Source of the DNA: Effrenium voratum
Taxonomy: Eukaryota > Sar > Dinophyceae > Suessiales > Symbiodiniaceae
Length of the DNA: 64,000 bases
Direction of reading: 5' to 3'
Assembly: GCA_963377175.1 (NCBI GenBank)
Contig: CAUJNA010003738.1
Span: 372,501-436,500, forward strand
Shown: positions 47,194-57,409 of the stretch, in pieces
Layout: each line of letters starts with the position of its first letter
Numbering within the stretch: position 1 is the stretch's first letter
The notes under the pieces: generated by a model
What the model was told of the DNA's origin: nothing
What the model saw: only the letters and a program-made list of their open reading frames with translations
Databases searched by the model: none
Translations under genes and position numbers: made by a program

Positions 47194-47943
47194 CTTCCAA
47201 GGCTCGTAGGAGGGGTTGTCATGAAAAAGTGGGTCGCGGCTGGTGCCGGCGCAGTAAAGCAGCCCTTGCCATGGTGGGTTGGACCCTACCATTGACGGAT
47301 TCTCATTTGCCAGGAGCCCCATCACCAGGATACGCTTTGGCATGTCCTTGAAGTATATGCCATGGTGCTCTGCAGATGCCTTGTGCGCCGGTCGGTGGAC
47401 ATCGTCGTAGTTCTGAAACATGACCACACGGCCGCACTTTGCGGCAATTGTGCCTGCTTCATCCGCGGCATGCGGGAACCGAATGCCTCCAACGTCATTG
47501 AGATAAACCACGATGGAGACTGTGGGAACCACCCTCCGTGGGCTGCCGGCAGAAGAGCTCTGCTTGCTCAGGTCAAGAAAATCCACATTGTACTTGTTCG
47601 CCGCCAGGTCATCAAGATTTATGTGGTCTACGTGGCTTGTCTGACCGTCTGCCCACACCTCTGACACCATAAAGTCACGACAGCGATCCAGCTCAGTGAT
47701 GCCTAGCACCTTGGCAATGTTCTCAAACATTCCTCGTGATAGCTCATCAACTTCAAAGTCAACATTTCGCGCAAGAATGCGCCTGCCGTCATACTTCTCG
47801 ACCACTCGCGGCCCTAGGTCTTTGGCTGCAAATGCTGCGTCCACATGGTCTAAAAACTCCTGGGGCACGCAATCATCAGCCACCCAAATCTTGGGATCTT
47901 CGCTGACCAGCCGTGTGGTGTGCATGGTACTGTCACAGGTCAC
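47194..47943 (-). CDS. 2OG-Fe(II) oxygenase, prolyl 4-hydroxylase-like, copy 1
   Basis: Predicted iron- and 2-oxoglutarate-dependent dioxygenase. Numbering from the ATG at 47943: the iron-binding H-x-D is at residues 104-106 ('TSHVDHINLDD'). The distal half is 'AGTIAAKCGRVVMFQNYDD' followed by candidate distal histidines at 183-194 ('HRPAHKASAEHHG') and a basic 2-oxoglutarate-binding residue in 'MPKRILVMG' (K203/R204). The fold order matches P4H-type double-stranded beta-helix enzymes. It is almost identical to 55042-55908 over about 215 residues. The N-terminus differs: an insertion upstream ('ctgtcacaggtcacagc' near 47937-47953) shifts the ancestral frame, so copy 1 begins at a short alternative leader. 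The end is placed at the GC donor TGGAAG|GCACTT, conserved in both copies; read-through would give a stop at 47119. Confidence 0.75.
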
Positions 47944-48782
47944 AGCACGAGGTTCTCAGCCAATGGCTGCGAGTGTCCTCTGCACATGGTTTCCAAGCGT
48001 TCCTAGCTCGCTTCACTGCGGGCCGTGTTCTTGATGCAAATCAGTTGAACATACTTAACACCCCAGCATCCTGCAAAGGCGTGCCGCTTTCAAAGGTTGA
48101 TTGCATAGGTCCATATATGAACCCATGGACTTGCCATGATTAAGCCAGAACTAACAGAGAATTGACCCATAAACTAGGGGTCATACCAGGGGTTCATACA
48201 TCGGCGTGTACATTCAACCTTTGACGCTTTGTCACTTGGACCGCAACTCTGCTCAGAATAGCCTAAAGTCATCAGCATCCGCCGTTTCGCCAGGATTTGC
48301 GCTTGCCGCCGCCGGCCTGTAAATGAGCAGCATCAGGGAAGAAACGTTACGCAGCACATGCAGAACGCAGCCGAACCAAAAGAACATCTGAAACCCTTCT
48401 CTACCACAAAGCGTACATGCTAAACGCTACTTTATTTCGTCCTCTCTTGTGCTTATAGCCCCAGGGCACTTCAGCTTCCGAGTAATACAGTGATACCACC
48501 TTGGATGCCACGTGGTAACCGTCAAGTGTACCTGCCTTTGTTTAGCTCGCGCGCAACAAGGAAATGAGCTCTGACAGCATTCTATCGCAACATATGCTCT
48601 CGAACTGCTGTGGTGAAACTTGTGATCTGGGCCACCTTCCCAAGATGACATCCTGGGTGCTAAATCGGTGGCCGGGTGAAACATATCAGTCATCTTTTTT
48701 TGAACGTTCTTCTTTTTGAGAAAAGTAACAAGTATTTGCTTGGCTTTAACACCTGGATAGAACGCCAATTGGGCTGTGAGAT

Positions 48783-48866
48783 TCACGGGCTCTCGAGCTG
48801 CGTCTTGGCATCCTGGTGCTCCTCTGCAGTGATAAGCTCCGCACCGAAGCACCAGTCCACGAACTC
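48783..48866 (-). CDS. EF-hand gene, last exon (EFVDWCFGAELITAEEH, TGA)
   Basis: Twenty-seven codons and TGA. Acceptor CCGAG|GAG. It supplies the exiting helix of EF-hand 2 and a short polar tail ending 'QLESP'. Phase 0 fits the GC donor GAT|GCTTGG of the previous exon. Confidence 0.75.
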   Translation of the reverse strand, partial: EFVDWCFGAELITAEEHQDAKTQLESP

Positions 48867-50578
48867 CTCGGAACTCAAGCGACTCGCGGCTCGCTCCCGC
48901 GTAAAGCGTCTCCGGCCCGCGAGCCGAAAAACCGCGCATACCGATCCCCTCTAGCCCGATCTGGGATTTTGCGTCTCACTCAGACCCTCTCTCGGGCTGA
49001 GTTTTGTTGTGAGGCTGCTGGAAGGCAGCCTTGCAATCACATCAACTCTGAACCTGTCGTGCGCTCTACGTCGAGTCGGAATGAAAAAATCAAGTTCGCC
49101 AAGCATCCGACACGTTGAGCCGGCCATCGTGGTTCGCGTCCACTTTCTCGAACAGCGCGTTGATCTCCGAATCCGTCATGCTTTTAATATCCGAAGCCTC
49201 AGCCAGTGCTAGCAGGATGTTCTTGGCTTCCTTCTTGTCCAAGAATCCATCCTGGCAATGAGTCTGTGGTTGGACCCCCTGGACCCTATTTACATGGACA
49301 GTTGTCCCAATCGCTATAGAGGGTGCCCTCCATTGAACCGGCTAGCCACTTTCTGCCGAGCCCTGGCTTTGGAAAGCTCCACTAGCACGCCCAAGGGCCG
49401 CAAGGCGACGGGGAAACCCAAGTGAATCACCGGCCAATTTTTGACCAGAGGCCCTGCATGGGACAATCGCGCATGAGCGTGAGCAGGCCAAGTGCCAGGT
49501 GACTGTGACCTAATAAGCTTTTGACACAGGTTGTGGGCGAATCAGGCAGATAGCCAAGTCGCTATTTTTTCTCTTTTTGTCGTTTCTTTTTTTTGGCGGG
49601 GGGAGGCAGTGGGGGCGGGCGTCCTTGTTGGTGTCAGCCTTGATGAACGCCTCCTTGATGTCCTTCACCCAGCTCTGGCAGTTGTGCTGGCAAGCAATCA
49701 GCCCCATGCAAAATGAGATGGTAGCATCTGGTAGCTAGGGCTGCTGGGTCTGAATATTGGAAGCGAGCTGGAACTCAAACGCAAAGACAGGCAGCCCTCA
49801 AAGCCTAGAGGCAAGAATGAACATGAGAGAACGGCCTCCCAACAGAGCCTTGATATACTCTTAATCTCCGCGGCCTTTTCACCTTTTTCAAGCAGAGTTC
49901 AGCGAGAGGTTGGAACCCCGGGGCGCACAAAGCTGGATTCGATGGATGGACTCTCAGTCCTGGATGGTGGTTGCCTGCCACTCCTCAAGAGTTGTCGAGT
50001 CCTCCTCCTCTGTCAACAACTTGCCATCCGGACGGCAAAGCACCACGTCATTCTTATCCTTCGGGTCCACCTGCCTCAGAAGGCCACCGGAAAGCTTCCC
50101 GTGGAAAACCATTTCTTTGAGATCTGAGAAGCACGGCTTGGGCTTCCTGTCTCTTTTGAAACTGTTGCCCGTCTGCCGGGTGGCAGGCAACTAAATCGCA
50201 TTTTTGGGCTGCTAGTCCGCCCAAACCGGGGGGCCCTATTCGTGCGCCATCGCAACTCGCGGGAAAGGACAGTTCCGCGAAAATCGGCAAAGTCTTGAGT
50301 CAGCTTCAGCCCGGAATACAATGAATCAGTGTGAAGCAAGCATATCTCACAGCAGGGTCGCATGAACACGTCCCGTCTGACTGCATATTCGTGAGGGAAG
50401 GCCTGCACGGGGGCCGCTACAAACTGGGGAGGGACCTTCTGAAACCGTCCAAAGGAGCGCACATCGATCCCCTGCCGGCAACACGAGCGGGAACGAAAAA
50501 AAAAAAAAAAAAAAAACACACATTTGTGGAGGAGACTCCTTGTGGCCCCCCATGTGAATCTGTAGGGGTCTGCCCCAC
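48783..50578 (-). CDS. EF-hand calcium-binding protein, multi-exon
   Basis: Six exons 5' to 3': 50578-50522, 50471-50370, 50070-49975, about 49662-49624, 49251-49105, 48866-48783 (TGA). All are phase 0. The C-terminal half holds a pair of EF-hands. Loop 1 is D-T-N-K-D-G-F-L-D-K-K-E, split by an intron after lysine 4. Loop 2 is D-A-N-H-D-G-R-L-N-V-S-D followed by 'EFVDWCFGAEL', split after its last residue. Both loops have acidic residues at positions 1, 5 and 12, so both should bind calcium. The N-terminal half ('SFGRFQKVPPQFVAAPV', 'DKNDVVLCRPDGKLL') is not recognised. A further 5' exon at 51154-51128 ('VQSDVCDEF') is possible, so the start codon is not located. The gene lies between the two oxygenase copies. 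Confidence 0.7.
49105..49251 (-). CDS. EF-hand gene, central exon
   Basis: Forty-nine codons between TTGCCAG|GAT and GAT|GCTTGG. It contains the second part of loop 1 ('DGFLDKKEAKNILLALAE'), the linker, the entering helix 'EINALFEKV' and loop 2 'DANHDGRLNVSD'. This is the clearest coding exon of the locus. Confidence 0.85.
49624..49662 (-). CDS. EF-hand gene exon with GA donor (DIKEAFIKADTNK)
   Basis: Entering helix and first four loop residues. The donor must be GA (AACAAG|GACGCC), because any other site breaks the twelve-residue loop. The acceptor used is GTGAAG|GAC; two upstream acceptors (49674, 49686) would add 'SWVK' or 'HNCQSWVK' in frame and have better pyrimidine tracts. Confidence 0.65.
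49975..50070 (-). CDS. EF-hand gene exon (VDPKDKNDVVLCRPDGKLL)
   Basis: Thirty-two codons, GAGGCAG|G to the GC donor CAG|GCAACC, phase 0. Ends 'EEEDSTTLEEWQ', leading into the EF-hand helix. Function unknown. Confidence 0.6.
50370..50471 (-). CDS. EF-hand gene exon (GIDVRSFGRFQKVPPQF..)
   Basis: Thirty-four codons after a 21-base T tract (minus strand) and CCGGCAG|G; donor GAC|GTGTTC, phase 0. 'VPPQFVAAPVQAFPHEYAV' looks like a compact folded segment. The family is not recognised. Confidence 0.6.
50522..50578 (-). CDS. EF-hand gene, upstream exon (VGQTPTDSHGGPQGVSSTN)
   Basis: Nineteen codons, CCCGCAG|G to the donor AAT|GTGTGT, phase 0. Low-complexity polar segment. It is linked to the gene only by phase and position. 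Confidence 0.45.
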
Positions 50579-50699
50579 CTGCGGGAAGCGATCCAAGTGC
50601 ATGGCTGACATGGTCCCCAGAAACGGGATCCCCAAGACCCATCCCGAAAAGGCCATGCCAACCAAAAAAACCGGCGGAGCTCGTTTTACCCCATGAGCT

Positions 50700-52370
50700 G
50701 AATAAAATCGAGCGGCAAGTGTTCTACCTCAGGTGAGACGACGCAAATCCTACCAAGACTGATATAGGCCTCACAAAAACCTGTATGAGACCAGGTAGTA
50801 GAACCACCCACTAAGAAGGCCAATGAGGGTTTTAGGTGCCTGCTCACATGTGCCTTGTTTCAAAACCAATATATTCGCTGCGTTCCACCTTTGATTCGCT
50901 TTTTTTGGGCAGGGATCAGGCATGTTTCCCTCTCTCGTATTCTGGCTTCACTATCAGACCCAAACCATCATCTGAACAATTCTCATTTGTTGCAAGCTTT
51001 GAACGAGCCATTCACGACCCGCATAGACCTCAGGCTATTTTATGGGTGCAGACGGTTCTACCCCAAGAAACACCGTCACCCGTGAGCGAGCGGCTTTTTG
51101 ATTGCAGCGCGCAAAGCGCTGACCTTCGAACTCGTCGCACACGTCACTTTGCACCTGGCAATTCATCGAGGCAACCCGGCGACCGGACCAATGTAACTGG
51201 GTGTGTCTTCTTTGGATTTGGTCCCCTTTTTTGGCTGCTTGAAAGGGAAACCAACAAAAAAACAACCGCCATGTTGAGGAGGGACTACCGCCAAAAAAAG
51301 ACACACCGAACTGGACCACTTTCGACAACACGCGACTGGGCACAAGTAGAACTATGACCAATGCAAACATACCTATATGTGTATATCTCAAAAACATAGG
51401 CGCCACGTCTTACGCCTACTGTGTCAAGCAACCCCAAGACACCACAACATCGGGTCAACCCGTGTTACTCTGCTTTGCCCGCTTTCTTGGATCCAGGGTC
51501 TGAGAGACATGCAGAAATTGTTGCAACTGGCCAAATCAATTGCATGAAGTCTTGAGTCGAGAATCATCAGCCGACTTGGATGACTGGATGCTCGATGTCC
51601 AGTTTTAATCTTGACAACAAAAAAAAAAAAAACACCGCAATCCTCATGAATCCCTTGCAAAGTGCACGCCAAAGCATCCTTTACAATTCAACTCTAGGCG
51701 TTTGCAAACCTCTGCAAACAACAGAAAGTGTGTTGATCTTGCAAGCGAGGGGGGCATGCACCAAGGAATCCTCAGCATCACCAGTATGCCCGCTGCAACG
51801 TCATTAGCATCAGCAGCAAGGGATCCCTCTTCACTCAAGAGGACAAGCAGTTGCTGTTCAAGCACTGAAGAGACCCTGAGCCCACGTCTACTTGATGTTG
51901 TTTGTTTTTCTTTTCTCCGTGTTTTTTTTTGTGTGGGGGGGGGGGGCGGGCAAATGGCAATACAGGCCGCGCGACGCGGCTACAATGCAACAATGTTCCA
52001 TAGAACATGCAACAAATGCAAAATTCGGAAGCTGCCAGCGGCGGCTGTGCAAAAGCTCCCAGCCAAAGCCTTAAACGAGGACTTGGGAGCTCAGGTTATG
52101 CTAAGAACAGTGGACAACTATTTCAACAAAGGCGCTTTAAGAGACGCTTTAAGCGGGAGCTCTACCTATGCTTAAGAAAGGAGCGATACCAACCAAACTG
52201 AAAGCATCCTCCACAAACAGGACCCCCAGCATCACCAACATCCCCGGCTAACCTGGACAACAATCATTGGGCGCCGTCGAACATGATTAAAGGCCAAAAA
52301 GGCGGGGGACTCCGCCCCCATCCCGCACTATTCAATCCCAGCGCCTATCGACCTTTAAAGGTTGCCAGCG
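50700..52370. other. Mostly non-coding; possible further exons
   Basis: A possible micro-exon on the minus strand at 51154-51128 ('VQSDVCDEF', GCCAG|G to a GA or GT donor), and a minus frame at 51650-51865 ('LEQQLLVLLSEEGSLAADA') with an AG|G site. An A run lies at 51620-51633 and a T/G run at 51920-51946. Nothing else is clear. Confidence 0.35.
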
Positions 52371-52517
52371 TCATTCTACAATGATTCCTTTTGCCGGGGC
52401 CAAAGTGCTCACCCCAGGCCTCTCCACGCCCGCTGCGCTGTGGCCCACGACAGTGCAAGTCGACCCGCTGATCGCGAAGGAAACACTTAGTGTGATCACG
52501 AGCTTGGCCAGCTTAGC

Positions 52518-52634
52518 CTTCCATTCAGCTTCCTTAGCCTTCTCAACTTGCTCCTCCCTATACTCACGCTCCCGAACTTGTGGAGAAGCTTCACCATATA
52601 TCTCCCTCAGTGCAGCCGTGGACTTGTAGCAGTC
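52518..52634 (-). CDS. Coiled-coil exon of oxygenase gene, copy 2 (DCYKSTAALREIYGEASPQV)
   Basis: Thirty-nine codons, AACTGAG|G to the GC donor AAG|GCTAAG, phase 0. Paralogous to 46505-46401. After the shared motif comes a Glu/Lys/Ala-rich helix ('REEQVEKAKEAEWK'). The frame stays open from 52720 down to a TGA at 52371, so a longer exon with a hydrophobic end ('LVITLSVSFAISG') is an alternative. It lies 2.4 kb downstream of oxygenase copy 2. Confidence 0.6.
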
Positions 52635-53044
52635 CTCAGTTTTAGCGGCCTGCTCCCCGACTGCGCAGCGCGCATTCAGAGCAGCGTGGCAGGGGCAAAC
52701 AAACCACACTGTCACGCTTCCTGCTGTTGATGGGACATTTGAGTCAGTACGGCAACTGTTGGAAGTTGGGGTGTTGTTTTCAAGGGACCCCCCCTCCCAA
52801 AAGAAAAAAATGGTTTTCCGTGTGGCTTCCCTGTAAAAAGCGCCTAATGGGGGAGGAGGTGCCCTCAAAAAACGCACGCACACACACACACACAGTCTGC
52901 TCTTACACTTCAAAACAGCGCAGCAAGTGGCCGAGCTAAAGCGCTGATATTGCAAGCCAAGTAGGCACTTTCGCGCGATGAAATCAAGTGAGTCGATATG
53001 AACGATACAGTAGAGCCGGCAGAGCCGGCTGTCGGAAGTCTCTT

Positions 53045-53620
53045 AAAAATATGTTTGCTTTCTTTTCTTGCATCCTGTCCGTTTTCTCCTCTTTATCTTT
53101 TTCGTTTTTTTTCTTCTCTTCTCTTTCATTTTCTCTGTCTCTTTCTGATTTTCTTCGGTCTCTTTCTCTTTCATTTGCTCTCCTTTTTCTCTGTTTTTAT
53201 CTCTTTCTCTTTCCCCGATCCTTCTATCTATCAACGCGTCTTTCTCTCTACCTGTTTACCTACGTATCTACCTAGGCGTCTACCTACCTATCTATCTCTG
53301 TACCTACCTACTTCTATGTATTCACCTTGTGTCTATCTATCTAGCTATCTGTTTGGTTGGGTGGTGGAAGGTGGTGGGGGGTGGTGTCCATCCATCCACC
53401 CGTCCACTCACTATCAATCGACCAATCTATCCCTGTCTGCTAGCTATGTCATCTTCCTAGCCAATCAACCGCTTTGCTTTTCTATCCGTTTGTTTGCTCA
53501 TCTATTCGGCTCACTATCTATTCTTTCCAATTTTGCTTTCTATGTATCTAATGTCAATTGTTAATTATTTTTATCTTACTAACATATATGAAACCCATCC
53601 TTCTATCTCTCTAACCTATA
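53045..53620. repeat. Pyrimidine-rich tract: TTTCTC and CTAT/CTAC arrays
   Basis: The plus strand is C/T-rich: TTTCTCTTTC units to about 53215, then CTATCTAC, CTACCTA and TCTATC units to 53600. It lies between oxygenase copy 2 and its coiled-coil exon, the same relative place as the tract at 46.6-46.9 kb. Confidence 0.85.
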
Positions 53621-53639
53621 TCCTTTTAGAAAACACAAG

Positions 53640-54190
53640 GCAGCTCAACACAAACTCACTCTGGAAACTCCCAACCTGGGAAGACTCAGGTCAATCTGGA
53701 AACCTCCCAACCTGAGAAGACTCAGGAAAACTCAGGAAACAATCAGAAAAAGCTCAGCCTCGAGTTCGAGGCTGAGCGGGAGCTGAGTTTTTTCTGAGGT
53801 ACTCTGCGTTATGTCTGAGTTATGCTTGAGTGTTGCTCGAGTTGTGATTGAGTTTTTTGGGTTTTGATTGAGCTTTTTGAGTGTTGATTGAGTTTATTGA
53901 GTTTGTTTTGAGTGTTTTGCGTTTGGTCTGAGGAGGAAATCTGCAGTTTTCCCAAGAAAACAAAAACTCAAAACAACTCAAACAAACTCTAAAAACTGAA
54001 GAATCGCAGAAAATAACTCAGAAAAAACCCGGCTCCCGACTCAGCCTCAAACTCAAGTGGGGGGATTGGGTTCAAGCCTGTGTTTTTCTGAGGTGTTTCT
54101 GAGTTGAAGGCTGAGTTGTTTCTGAGTTTTGTTTTTTGTCGGCCCTTGTGTTTTCACTTGAGTTTCTTGGCTGAGTTGTTTCTGAACCAC
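53640..54190. repeat. TGAGTT/AACTCA repeat field with alternating polarity
   Basis: Degenerate units: 'ACTCAGGAAA' (53640-53750), then 'TGATTGAGTTTTTT' (53780-53935), then 'AACTCAAAAC' (53945-54055), then 'TTTCTGAGTTG' (54095-54185). Neighbouring blocks are reverse complements of each other, so the region can fold into large imperfect hairpins. Confidence 0.75.
53752..53777. repeat. Perfect 12-bp palindrome with 2-bp loop
   Basis: Arms gctcagcctcga (53752-53763) and tcgaggctgagc (53766-53777) flank GT. It is embedded at a polarity switch of the TGAGTT field, and flanking TCAGAAAAA/TTTTTCTGA extends the pairing after a small bulge. Confidence 0.9.
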
Positions 54191-54374
54191 GAAATGTAGC
54201 TATGAATCTCTCTATCTTGCTAAACTGCCTTTCGGCATCTTTCGACCTAACAGCTGTCAATTTCCATCTATCTATCTATCTATTTAACGCTTGCCGAACC
54301 TATTCTATTTATCTAGCTGTCTATGTCTAGCTATCTATCTATCTTTCCCCATCGGTCAATCTGTCTTCTGAAGC

Positions 54375-54715
54375 ACCGCCCCGGCCTTGCAAAGGGGCTG
54401 CGCCTGGGAAGAAATCTGTGCCTGACCTTGTGAAAGTGTTTCGCCTGCCACGAAATCGGCGCTCGACCTTGCAAAGTGCTGCGCCTGCCACAATATCGGC
54501 GCGTGACAGTTTACGCGTCTGTGCCATCCGAACAACCATTCCATCATCGCGAAATTGTTGCGCCTGTCAAGCAATTTCTGCCTGACTCCGCGAAAGTACT
54601 TTCTGCACATGACGTTGCAAAAGTGTTGACCCCCTGTCATGGAATCAGATCGGTAGTCGATCAAGCGCTGCGCCTGCCACGCAATCTGGTCCTCAGGTGG
54701 CTGACGCGCTGCGCC
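54375..54715. repeat. Degenerate tandem repeat of about 48-55 bp
   Basis: Recurring 'ccttgcaaagtgctgcgcctgcca' followed by 'cgaaatcggcgc' with increasing divergence (54385, 54432, 54470, 54555 and onwards). Not coding as far as I can see. Confidence 0.6.
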
Positions 54716-55041
54716 GGTAACCCAGACTCATTTCGCCAAAAAGTGCAGCGTGTGCGCGCCACCGGTGCCGCACCTGCTCCGCACACAGGCGTCCTGCCAG
54801 AGGTGGTTTGCGCTGCCCCGGAACCCCAAGTGCTGCACATGTCGCGCAGTCTGAACACTTGTCACCTCTTCTCTTCGCCTCTCTTTTCTTCTCTTCTGCT
54901 GTTCTCTTTTTTCTTCTCCCTCCGCTCAGTACTACGGAAGTTTCTTCTAAACTTCCTTAAGTAAAGTCTTGGCCCTCAGCTGACCCATTTGAACAGCTTT
55001 AGGAAAGGTAAAGGGATCAAACGGGTCTGTCTTCCAAGTGC

Positions 55042-55908
55042 CTTCTTCCAAGGCTCGTAGGAGGGGTTGTCATGAAAGAGTGGGTCGCGGCTGGTGCCGG
55101 CGCAGTAAAGCAACCCTTGCCATGGTGGGTTGGACCCTACCATTGACGGATTCTCATTTGCCAAGAGCCCCATCACCAGGATGCGCTTTGGCATGTCCTT
55201 GAAGTATATACCATGGTGCTCTGCAGATGCCTTGTGCGCCGGTCGGTGGACATCGTCGTAGTTCTGAAACATGACCACACGGCCGCACTTTGCGGCAATT
55301 GTGCCTGCTTCATCCGCGGCATGCGGGAACCGAATGCCTCCAACGTCATTGAGATAAACGACGATGGAGACTGTGGGAACCACCCTCCGTGGGCTGCCGG
55401 CAGAAGAGCTCTGCTTGCTCAGGTCAAGAAAATCCACATTGTACTTATTCGCCGCCAGGTCATCCAGATTTATGTGGTCTACGTGGCTTGTCTGACCGTC
55501 TGCCCACACCTCTGACACCATAAAGTCACGACAGCGATCCAGCTCAGTGATGCCTAGCACCTTGGCAATGTTCTCAAACATTCCTCGTGATAGCTCATCA
55601 ACTTCAAAGTCAACATTTCGCGCAAGAATGCGCCTGCCGTCATACTTCTCGACCACTCGCGGCCCTAGGCCTTTGGCTGCAAATGCTGCGTCCACATGGT
55701 CTAAAAACTCCTGGGGCACGCAATCATCAGCCACCCAGATCTTGGGATCTTCGCTGACCAGCTGCGCGAACATGGTATCACGGGTTAAGGTTCTCAGCCA
55801 ATTGCTGCGAGGTGCCCGAGCTGACATATTACAGCTCATTGGGCATGCGCTCAATTCAATGAATGAAGAGCCTGCATCGGGTTGCAAACGCTCGGCTGCA
55901 CTAGCCAT
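55042..55908 (-). CDS. 2OG-Fe(II) oxygenase, prolyl 4-hydroxylase-like, copy 2
   Basis: Same enzyme family and nearly the same sequence as copy 1 (47194-47943), including H-x-D in 'TSHVDHINLDD' and the distal 'MPKRILVMG' strand. This copy keeps a longer N-terminus, starting at the ATG at 55908 ('MASAAERLQPDAGSSFIEL'), open and in frame through 'NWLRTLTRDTMFAQ'. It is probably the less altered copy. The end is at the GC donor AAGAAG|GCACTT; read-through would add a short tail and stop at 54976. Joined to 52634 the sequence reads 'PSYEPWKK' then 'DCYKSTAAL'. No signal peptide is obvious, so location is unknown. The substrate could be a protein proline or another residue and cannot be told. Confidence 0.78.
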
Positions 55909-56490
55909 GTGAAATCTTCAGCGAACATGGCTGACTATTCTTTTTTCCCAGCATGGACGCAAGGCTAAGGTCTGGAAAAAAACAATGGATCCGAATCTCA
56001 ATGCAAGCGCTGACCTCTTGTTGGCTGAGGCATTGGCTGTCAGCATGCCTGGGAGAGGAAGCCGGGCACCAGGCCCAATGAGCGCTACACTCCATTACCA
56101 CTCAACAGTAGAGGGAACCTTTTGATCAGGGCGTGATTGCAATGGCTGCTTTGGGGCAGGATTCAAAGAACCTTCGCCCCTACCTTCTCTTACAAGCTGT
56201 TGAACACCAAGAAACATAGCGTTCGATATGGGGCAGCTTGAGTTGGGAAGCTGTCACCTTCTGAAAGCCTACAGGGTTGACAGGCAAACCGGGCTGTGCA
56301 TTCTGGGTGCCCCAACTGCTGCTGCCCCGGGCATTGATGGCTGCTGCTGGGATCAATAACAGCGCCTGGCGACGAAGGCGAAGAGGAAGCAAGGCCACCA
56401 AAGGTCACCAAGGGATTCTGCTGCGCCTTGATACGTGCGTTAAAATATATATATATATATATATGCCCGAAAGCATAGCGAAGGGTTCTT
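55909..56490. other. Upstream of oxygenase copy 2; no clear gene
   Basis: Holds the presumed 5' region of the minus-strand oxygenase gene and a (TA)n at 56444-56463. No promoter motif can be assigned. Confidence 0.45.
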
Positions 56491-56499
56491 CCGTTGGCT

Positions 56500-56720
56500 T
56501 CATGCGAGTCATTGCAAAGAGTTATCATCATCAGAGTCATTGCACAGAGTCATCATCATCATGAGAGTCATTGCAAAGAGTTATCATCATTGCACAGAGT
56601 TATCATCATCAGAGTAATTGCACTGAGTCATCATCATCAGAATCATTGCAAAGAGTCATCATCATCATCAGAGTCATTGCACAGAGTCATCATCATGAGA
56701 GTCATTGCACAGAGTCATAG
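56500..56720. repeat. Minisatellite: 'CATCATCAGAGTCATTGCACAGAGT', first block
   Basis: Units of about 25-32 bases built on 'agagtcattgca(c/a)agagtcatcatcat', with variable numbers of CAT triplets. Confidence 0.85.
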
Positions 56721-56850
56721 CAGAGAGCCACTTGCGAGGAGCAATGCTGGTGAGAGTCACTGGCGAGGAGCAATGCTCATGAGAGTCACTTGCGAGGAGC
56801 AATGCTCGTGAGAGTCACTGGCGAGGAGCAATGCCCATGAGAGTTCTCAC
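56721..56850. repeat. Minisatellite: 'AGAGTCACTTGCGAGGAGC', four units
   Basis: Four units of about 33 bases containing 'gcgaggagcaatgct' and 'catgagagtcact'. It appears derived from the neighbouring TCATTGC repeat. Confidence 0.85.
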
Positions 56851-56914
56851 TCATGACGAGTCTTCTTAGGGCGGCGGGGTAGGGCCGACAGCACTGAACG
56901 AAAACGAAAATCAA

Positions 56915-57240
56915 CCCTCTGCGGAGATTCGTGTGGTCGAGGTCAAAAAACTGAGGACTTTTTAAGATTTCTGATCTGTGCGAGCGACCCTCTGCGGAGA
57001 TTCGTGCGGTCGAGGTCCAAAAACTGAGGACTTTTTACGATGTGTGCGGTGCGCGCGCGACCCTCTGCGGAGATTCGTGCGGTCGAGGTCAAAAAACTGA
57101 GTTTTTGCGATATTGAAATTCCAGCATGAACCCTCTGCGGGGATCGGCGTGGATTGGTTGTGCAAAAACTACGGGTTTTTTCGATTCTGAATATGCTTGT
57201 GCGACCCTCTGCGAGGATCGCGTGTCGAAGCGCTCTCGCT
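56915..57240. repeat. Five tandem units of about 72 bp starting CCCTCTGCGG
   Basis: 'ccctctgcg' starts at 56915, 56988, 57061, 57131 and 57205, spaced 73, 73, 70 and 74 bases. Each unit continues 'gagattcgtgcggtcgagg', then 'caaaaaactgagg' and a T-rich end. Units 1-3 are very similar; units 4-5 are diverged. Confidence 0.9.
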
Positions 57241-57409
57241 GTGGCGCCGTGCGAATTTGTTGTCTTTGGAAGTTGTCGCGCGGTTTGCGCAGGTAGTATG
57301 CGGACGCAGCTCCGGCTGGAAAATCACAACTTTTAAGTACAACTGTAGTACGGCTCCGGCTGCATAATGGAACTTTTCAATCAGAAAACTAGTATGCGAA
57401 GCGCTTCCC

